Assembly: GCA_002472275.1 (NCBI GenBank)
Contig: DKRQ01000031.1
Location: forward strand, 1-9,631
Source of the DNA: Caryophanales bacterium UBA7278
GTDB lineage: Bacteria; Bacillota_I; Bacilli_A; RFN20; CAG-826
Length of the DNA: 9,631 nt
Reading direction: 5' to 3'
The notes under the pieces were generated by a model. It was not told where the DNA came from and made no database searches. It saw only the letters and a program-made list of their open reading frames with translations. Made by a program: the position numbers and the translations under genes. Of this stretch, positions 6,670-9,631 are shown piece by piece (within the stretch, counting starts at the first letter, position 1; each line of letters starts with the position of its first letter).

Positions 6670-7842
6670 ATGTTCGTAATCGGAATCGACGTTTCGAAGT
6701 ACAAACACGACTGCATCGTCCTGAACGATGCCGGCGACGTTGTGATCAAGCAGTTCACCGTCGCCAACGACAGATCCGGATTCAACCAGCTCCTGTCGGT
6801 AATCAACGAGCTGGACCCATCCCAAGAGAAAAGGATAGGGTTCGAGTCCACCGGCCATTACCAAGGGAACCTGGAAACCTTCCTCGAGAACGCCGGACTG
6901 CCCTTCATGGAGCTGAACGCGCTTCTGGTGCACCGCTTCAGGGGGGCCGGGACGCTCAGGGGGACGAAGACCGACAAGGCCGACGCGCTCCTGATCGCCC
7001 GATATCTGCTGCAGACGGACTTCAAACCTTATCCGCCGAAAGCATACCACATCCACGAGCTGGACAGGCTCACCAAGCGCAGGTTCGACCTCGTGAAGCA
7101 GAGGACGCTCTACCTCGAGAAGATCACCGACTGGCTCGACCGCTGCTTCCCCGAGCTCAAGCCGTTCTTCGGGGAAAACCTCAAGTCCGCGACGGCGATG
7201 TTCGTCCTCTCGGAATACGGGTCGCCGTCGAGGGTCGCCAGCATGAACCAGGCGTCCTTCGAAAGGCTCCGCAGGATCTCGAAGGGACGCTTCTCATCCG
7301 CCAAATTCGCGGAATTGAAGTCCTTGGCCAAAGGCACCGTGGGTACCTGCTACGAGGTGGACGAATGGGAGCTGAGGTCGCTCCTAAGCGTCTACGGCGC
7401 GCTGCAGTCCGAGATCGATTCGGCCGAGTCGCTGATCGGATCCGCTTTGTCAAAGATCGATTCCAAGATACCCACCATAAGGGGCCTTGGGCCCGTGTCC
7501 TGCGCCTCGATCGTCGCCGAGATCGGGGACATGGGCAGGTTTTCCTCCGCGTCCAAGCTGCTCGCCTACGCCGGACTCGACCCGAGGGTATACCAATCGG
7601 GGACGATGGAGGCGCAGGGGCGGATGAACAAGAAGGGTTCCGTCGTGCTCCGGCGGGTCCTGATGAACGCCGCGGAGTATCTCCTTTGCTGTAGTTCGGT
7701 CTTCTACGACTACTACAGGAAGAAGAGGGGTGAGGGGAAGCCCCACCGCGTCGCCGTCTCGCACTGCGCGAGGAAGCTGGTGAGGATCATCTATAAGGTC
7801 GAGACCGAGAAGATCGATTTCGATCCCAACATGGTTAGGTAG
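6670..7842 (+). CDS. IS110-family transposase (DEDD plus serine recombinase)
   Basis: A 390-residue transposase that excises and integrates the element, guided by a bridge RNA in studied relatives. Seen: an N-terminal RuvC-like DEDD domain with GIDVSK (Asp7), GFESTGHY (Glu59) and KTDKADA (Asp102, Asp105); a middle coiled/helical part (about 125-260); and a C-terminal Transposase_20 domain with IRGLGPVSCASIVAEIGD (270-287), LAYAGLDPRVYQSG (298-311, likely catalytic Ser310) and GRMNKKGSVVLRRVL (317-331). Length is normal and all key residues are present. AAGGAGG at 6654-6660, nine bases upstream, fixes ATG 6670; an out-of-frame ATG lies at 6663. A long second frame (6615-7694) overlaps it but is Arg-rich shadow. 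A hairpin TAGGCG/CGCCTA (7840-7857) starts at the stop codon and may protect or end the message. Confidence 0.96.
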   Translation: MFVIGIDVSKYKHDCIVLNDAGDVVIKQFTVANDRSGFNQLLSVINELDPSQEKRIGFESTGHYQGNLETFLENAGLPFMELNALLVHRFRGAGTLRGTKTDKADALLIARYLLQTDFKPYPPKAYHIHELDRLTKRRFDLVKQRTLYLEKITDWLDRCFPELKPFFGENLKSATAMFVLSEYGSPSRVASMNQASFERLRRISKGRFSSAKFAELKSLAKGTVGTCYEVDEWELRSLLSVYGALQSEIDSAESLIGSALSKIDSKIPTIRGLGPVSCASIVAEIGDMGRFSSASKLLAYAGLDPRVYQSGTMEAQGRMNKKGSVVLRRVLMNAAEYLLCCSSVFYDYYRKKRGEGKPHRVAVSHCARKLVRIIYKVETEKIDFDPNMVR

Positions 7843-7908
7843 GCGGCCAGGCGCCTAAACGTCGTTTCGCGCACAAGCGCAACTTTTGATATACGATTTA
7901 TTCTTTAC

Positions 7909-7914
7909 TTGACT
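7909..7914 (+). promoter_or_regulatory. -35 half of a circular-junction promoter
   Basis: TTGACT lies in the IS right end and faces outward. No TATAAT follows at the right distance in the chromosome (bases 17-22 downstream are CTTTCA). When the ends are joined at CT it pairs with TATAAT of 6477-6482. Confidence 0.45.
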
Positions 7915-7928
7915 TCGTAATAGCTAAA

Positions 7929-7937
7929 TCTCCTTTC
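7929..7937. repeat. Right copy of a 9-bp direct repeat flanking the IS
   Basis: TCTCCTTTC occurs here and at 6461-6469, bracketing the element. On the minus strand both read GAAAGGAGA, a Shine-Dalgarno-like string. Either the target held two copies and the IS landed between them, or this is a duplication made on insertion, which would be atypical for IS110. Confidence 0.55.
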
Positions 7938-7947
7938 AAGAAAGGGG

Positions 7948-7980
7948 GCGACCTAGGAAACTGCATAGCCACAGCGAGGC
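7948..7980 (+). repeat. Partial repeat of IS left-end sequence
   Basis: GGCGACC (7947-7953) and, ten bases on, CATAGCCACA (7964-7973) then GAGGC (7976-7980) match GGCGACC, CATAGCCACA (6645-6654) and GAGGC just before the transposase start. The order is the same but the spacer is one base in the IS and ten here. It may be a remnant of a related IS110 copy or part of a longer shared end. Confidence 0.45.
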
Positions 7981-7989
7981 CGCGTTGAG

Positions 7990-8003
7990 ATTATTTAAAT
8001 AAT
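7990..8003. repeat. 14-bp perfect AT palindrome
   Basis: ATTATTTAAATAAT reads the same on both strands. It could be a protein-binding site or part of a former minus-strand promoter region (TTGCCG at 8017-8012 lies 17 bases before TAATCT). It is pure A/T, so chance is possible. Confidence 0.35.
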
Positions 8004-8053
8004 AATCGAACGGCAAAAAACGCCAAACCCCAAAAGGCAGCGGAAAGAAAAAC

Positions 8054-8092
8054 AAGACCCAGAAGCCGAACACCCGGCCGAAGGGTCTTTTT
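8054..8092. terminator. Bidirectional intrinsic terminator
   Basis: AAGACCC (8054-8060) pairs with GGGTCTT (8083-8089); an inner stem GCCG/CGGC (8065-8068, 8075-8078) continues it. TTTTT with CTT follows on the plus strand, and GTTTTTCTTT on the minus strand. It has no intact gene directly before it on the plus strand except the IS transposase. Confidence 0.7.
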
Positions 8093-8189
8093 CTTCGCGC
8101 ATACAAGCAAGCAAAACAGCGGACTTCCTAAACGAAAGGGCTAATTCCAGCTGGGATAAATAAGCCTAGAAATCGCGACCAAAAATAAC

Positions 8190-8237
8190 AAAAAGGCTGC
8201 AATTCTCTCCGAAATCATTGAAGTTTGCAGCCTTTTT
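8190..8237. terminator. Terminator of the diguanylate cyclase gene, bidirectional
   Basis: AAAAAGGCTGCAA (8190-8202) and TTGCAGCCTTTTT (8225-8237) form a perfect 13-bp stem with a 22-base loop. Read on the minus strand it follows the diguanylate cyclase stop (8263) by about 25 bases and ends in TTTTTGTTATTTTT. It also has a T7 run on the plus strand. Confidence 0.85.
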
Positions 8238-8262
8238 TTGGACGGCCATTTCTCTTTTTGTT

Positions 8263-9294
8263 TTAGATGATGGTTTTGTTTTTCCCGGTCTTTTTGCCGT
8301 TATACATTTTCTGGTCGGCGAGTTCGACCCACCTGTCTAGCTTCAACCCATTCATGTATTTCGCGGCCCCGATGGTGATGGTGAGATGGATCTTTTGGCC
8401 TTCGTATTCCATTTCCTCGGTTTCAATGACCTTGCGGAATCCTTCCAGCCTATCCAGGGCAGGATTTTGCGGCTTGTCGTCCAAGACCGCGACGAATTCT
8501 TCTCCGCCATAACGGCAGACGAACGCGTCTCCAAGGGATTGGGTGGCGACTTCGGCAACCCTTTTTAAGACGATGTCCCCCGCCGCATGGCCACAGGTGT
8601 CGTTAATGACCTTGAAGTCATCGATATCAAACAAGGCCAAGACCTGCGTGGATTTGTCTTTCTCCAAGTCGAAAAAGTCATAAAGCCCATAACGGTTGCT
8701 GATCTGGGTGAGCTCGTCGGTGCGGGATTCGTTGATAATCTTCTTTTCCAAGGAGAGCGCGTATCTCAAGAAGATAGAAAGGAAGCCGGAGATGATGAGG
8801 AATACGATTACCGCGTGGGTGGTGAACAAAGTGAGTTCTAGCCAAGTGTCCACTTGGTAATACGGCTTGTTGAATTTGGTAACGAAATATAGGGTCAGGT
8901 AGATCGCCATAGAAAGGCCGACCCAAAGAAAAGACCCCTTGATGTTCTTTTTCGTGGAAAAATAGGTGGTGAAGAACGATACGACGCAGAACCCAATCAA
9001 GAAGAAGTGGAATCCCGTCGAGAAGCCTAGCATCAACGTAGCCAAGATAATGAAAGCGAAGAACTCGTTTCCCACGCTTAAAGCGTAGATGAAGTACTTT
9101 TCGAATTTGATCAGCAGGAAGAAGAGCAAATAAAGGGCGATGATTCCCGCGACCACATAGACCATGACGTAAATCTTGGCCACTAGGAAAAGAACCAAAT
9201 AAAAGGCGTGCAGGAACAGATACATGATGTTCGCTGCATAACATGTTTTGCCGATCGTTTTATAACGTCGGGCTTTCTCATTGGTGGCTGGCAT
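8263..9294 (-). CDS. Membrane-bound diguanylate cyclase (GGDEF domain)
   Basis: A 343-residue protein that should make cyclic di-GMP from two GTP on the inner face of the membrane. Seen: about six hydrophobic helices (near residues 22-40, 41-62, 76-93, 96-112, 121-139, 151-176), then RTDELTQISNRYGL opening the GGDEF domain, FDIDDFKVINDTCGH (222-236) with the metal-binding Asp223, and RYGGEEF (261-267), an intact active-site motif. The inhibitory I-site is SLGD (253-256) instead of RxxD, so product feedback is probably weak. No EAL domain follows. I chose the ATG at 9294 because TTCACA-17-TATAAT lies directly upstream and residues before it look like remnants of another gene. The open frame continues to 9624 (453 codons). 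The ribosome binding site is weak (GAAG). The helices may sense a membrane or small-molecule signal; I cannot assign a named sensor domain. Confidence 0.88.
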   Translation of the reverse strand: MPATNEKARRYKTIGKTCYAANIMYLFLHAFYLVLFLVAKIYVMVYVVAGIIALYLLFFLLIKFEKYFIYALSVGNEFFAFIILATLMLGFSTGFHFFLIGFCVVSFFTTYFSTKKNIKGSFLWVGLSMAIYLTLYFVTKFNKPYYQVDTWLELTLFTTHAVIVFLIISGFLSIFLRYALSLEKKIINESRTDELTQISNRYGLYDFFDLEKDKSTQVLALFDIDDFKVINDTCGHAAGDIVLKRVAEVATQSLGDAFVCRYGGEEFVAVLDDKPQNPALDRLEGFRKVIETEEMEYEGQKIHLTITIGAAKYMNGLKLDRWVELADQKMYNGKKTGKNKTII

Positions 9295-9315
9295 TTTTTG
9301 TACTTCAACTTCGTT

Positions 9316-9344
9316 ATTATAAAAAACCAAAAACAAAGTGTGAA
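9316..9344 (-). promoter_or_regulatory. Promoter of the diguanylate cyclase gene
   Basis: TTCACA (9344-9339), 17 bases, TATAAT (9321-9316) on the minus strand: eleven of twelve consensus bases at ideal spacing. The start would be near 9309, only about 15 bases before the ATG at 9294, so the leader is very short. This places transcription after the upstream open frame and supports the shorter protein. Confidence 0.72.
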
Positions 9345-9348
9345 TATT

Positions 9349-9509
9349 CCAAGACGGAAGCGCGTTATCGGCCTCGCTTTGCTTTCGGGGGGCGTCCAAG
9401 TTAAGCACTTGGTGAGCTCCGCTGGCCCAGTTTTGAAACATCGGCTCTGCGTCTTCTTTTTTCGGCTTCCTAAGAACGCACCTATCCGTGACTAATATTT
9501 GTAATCCAT
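9349..9509 (-). pseudogene. Remnant of a GNAT (RimJ/RimL-like) acetyltransferase gene
   Basis: The reading frame upstream of the diguanylate cyclase contains VTDRCVLRKPKKEDAEPMF, then QNWAS and LNLDAPRKQSEAD. This is the start of the GNAT family of N-acetyltransferases (usual form T-x-R-L-x-L-R, then D-A-E-x-x-F, N-W-A-S-D-P, and the segment before the first helix). After about 50 residues the similarity stops and the cyclase promoter begins, so the acetyl-CoA-binding part is missing. An ATG at 9509 would give MDYK and then a stop; adding one base to its AAA would join it to ILVTDRC, hinting at a one-base deletion. Four or five residues also seem lost after NWAS. No ribosome binding site is visible. 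The recognition is by eye, so a chance resemblance is not fully excluded. Confidence 0.55.
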
Positions 9510-9631
9510 GAGCAAAATGCTGCAGAATTCGGCTCCAAATAGCATTAACAAAGCCATAAAGGCGCAAGGCAAAGTTAAGCTTCGCCCGTCGAAAATCAGA
9601 GACTAAAAATTTTTCTAGCAGCACACCAAAT
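9510..9631. other. Window edge, nothing recognised
   Basis: The minus-strand frame stays open here (reading MLLEKFLVSDFRRAKL and on) but has no family I recognise, no ribosome binding site and no clear promoter. It may be decayed sequence upstream of the acetyltransferase remnant or the edge of another gene. Confidence 0.35.

Larger units (their letters stand above)
6469..7925 (+). mobile_element. IS110-family insertion sequence, apparently intact
   Basis: An element of about 1.46 kb: a left non-coding end of about 200 bases, one IS110 transposase gene and a right end of 83 bases, the layout of the IS110 group. There are no terminal inverted repeats, as usual for the family. I place the ends at CT (6469-6470) and CT (7924-7925) for three reasons: IS110 members recombine at a short shared core; joining at this CT sets TTGACT from the right end exactly 17 bases before TATAAT of the left end; and an 8-base stretch in the left end is complementary to the sequence just after the right CT. 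A competing reading uses the flanking 9-base repeat TCTCCTTTC (6461-6469 and 7929-7937). The transposase is open throughout, so the copy may be active. Its G+C-rich codon use differs from its neighbours. Confidence 0.6.
7843..8262. other. Gene-free stretch: IS right end plus intergenic DNA
   Basis: No coding region is supported in these 420 bases. From left to right they hold the IS right end (7843-7925) with small hairpins around AGGCGCCT (7849-7856) and GCGC-ACAA-GCGC; a flank with CTCCTTTC-AA-GAAAGGGGG (7930-7947), itself an inverted repeat; a partial repeat of IS left-end sequence; an AT palindrome; and two terminators. Positions 8100-8188 show nothing I can name. Confidence 0.6.

Noticed and set aside
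6615..7694. A 359-codon open frame overlapping the transposase in another plus-strand frame
   Set aside because: It is extremely Arg/Pro/Gly-rich with no family features and lies wholly within the GC-rich transposase gene; the transposase frame has all catalytic motifs and a good ribosome binding site.
6461..7937. TCTCCTTTC repeats as a 9-bp target-site duplication of the IS
   Set aside because: IS110-family transposition normally makes no such duplication, and ends set by this repeat would space the junction promoter 21 bases apart. Kept only as an alternative.
9295..9624. A genuine GNAT-GGDEF fusion protein of 453 aa
   Set aside because: The GNAT part is only about 50 residues, lacks the acetyl-CoA-binding region, and a near-consensus promoter sits between it and the membrane part.
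1..9631. CRISPR array, tRNA, rRNA or riboswitch
   Set aside because: No regularly spaced repeats, no cloverleaf with a CCA-type end and no recognised riboswitch core were seen on either strand.

Overview
The window looks like a chromosomal segment of a Bacillota (Firmicutes) bacterium, possibly one of the uncultured Bacilli/Erysipelotrichia-like gut or rumen lineages. The reasons are consensus-like TTGACA/TATAAT promoters, AGGAGG-type ribosome binding sites, an lrgAB pair, lipoproteins with Ser/Pro-rich linkers, and TGA used as an ordinary stop. GC content is moderate, and no gene fixes the taxon. I see no rRNA, tRNA, CRISPR array or phage module.

Left part (1-1638): a 128-aa four-helix membrane protein of unknown function is read leftward. 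It diverges from an lrgA-lrgB operon read rightward. The two promoters overlap, and lrgA/lrgB share an ATGA stop/start overlap. LrgA is the small holin-like membrane protein; LrgB is its multi-pass partner, linked in other bacteria to murein hydrolase control and pyruvate transport.

Middle part (1640-6470): two paralogous secreted lipoproteins of the S41 serine-peptidase type face each other. The first (586 aa) is on the plus strand. The second (750 aa) is on the minus strand and is followed 26 nt later by a HAD-superfamily phosphatase. A bidirectional hairpin terminator separates the convergent units. Both lipoproteins keep a DGH motif, an FSCG nucleophile motif and an EF-hand-like acidic loop just before the nucleophile. 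The minus-strand unit has an unusual leader: a perfect 10-bp inverted repeat lies between its only good Shine-Dalgarno sequence and its ATG.

Right-middle part (about 6469-7925): an apparently intact IS110-family insertion sequence with a full-length DEDD/serine transposase and a long 5' non-coding end suited to a bridge RNA. A -10 box sits in the left end and an orphan -35 box in the right end. Joining the ends at a shared CT would give a TTGACT-17-TATAAT promoter. The element sits directly upstream of the second lipoprotein and has probably cut that gene off from its original promoter.

Right part (7926-9631): a gene-free stretch with a partial repeat of IS-left-end sequence, an AT palindrome and two strong bidirectional terminators, then a leftward gene for a six-helix membrane diguanylate cyclase (GGEEF motif, inhibitory site apparently lost). 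Its promoter lies directly downstream of what looks like the remnant of a GNAT acetyltransferase gene. In-frame read-through of that remnant makes the diguanylate cyclase reading frame look 110 codons too long.
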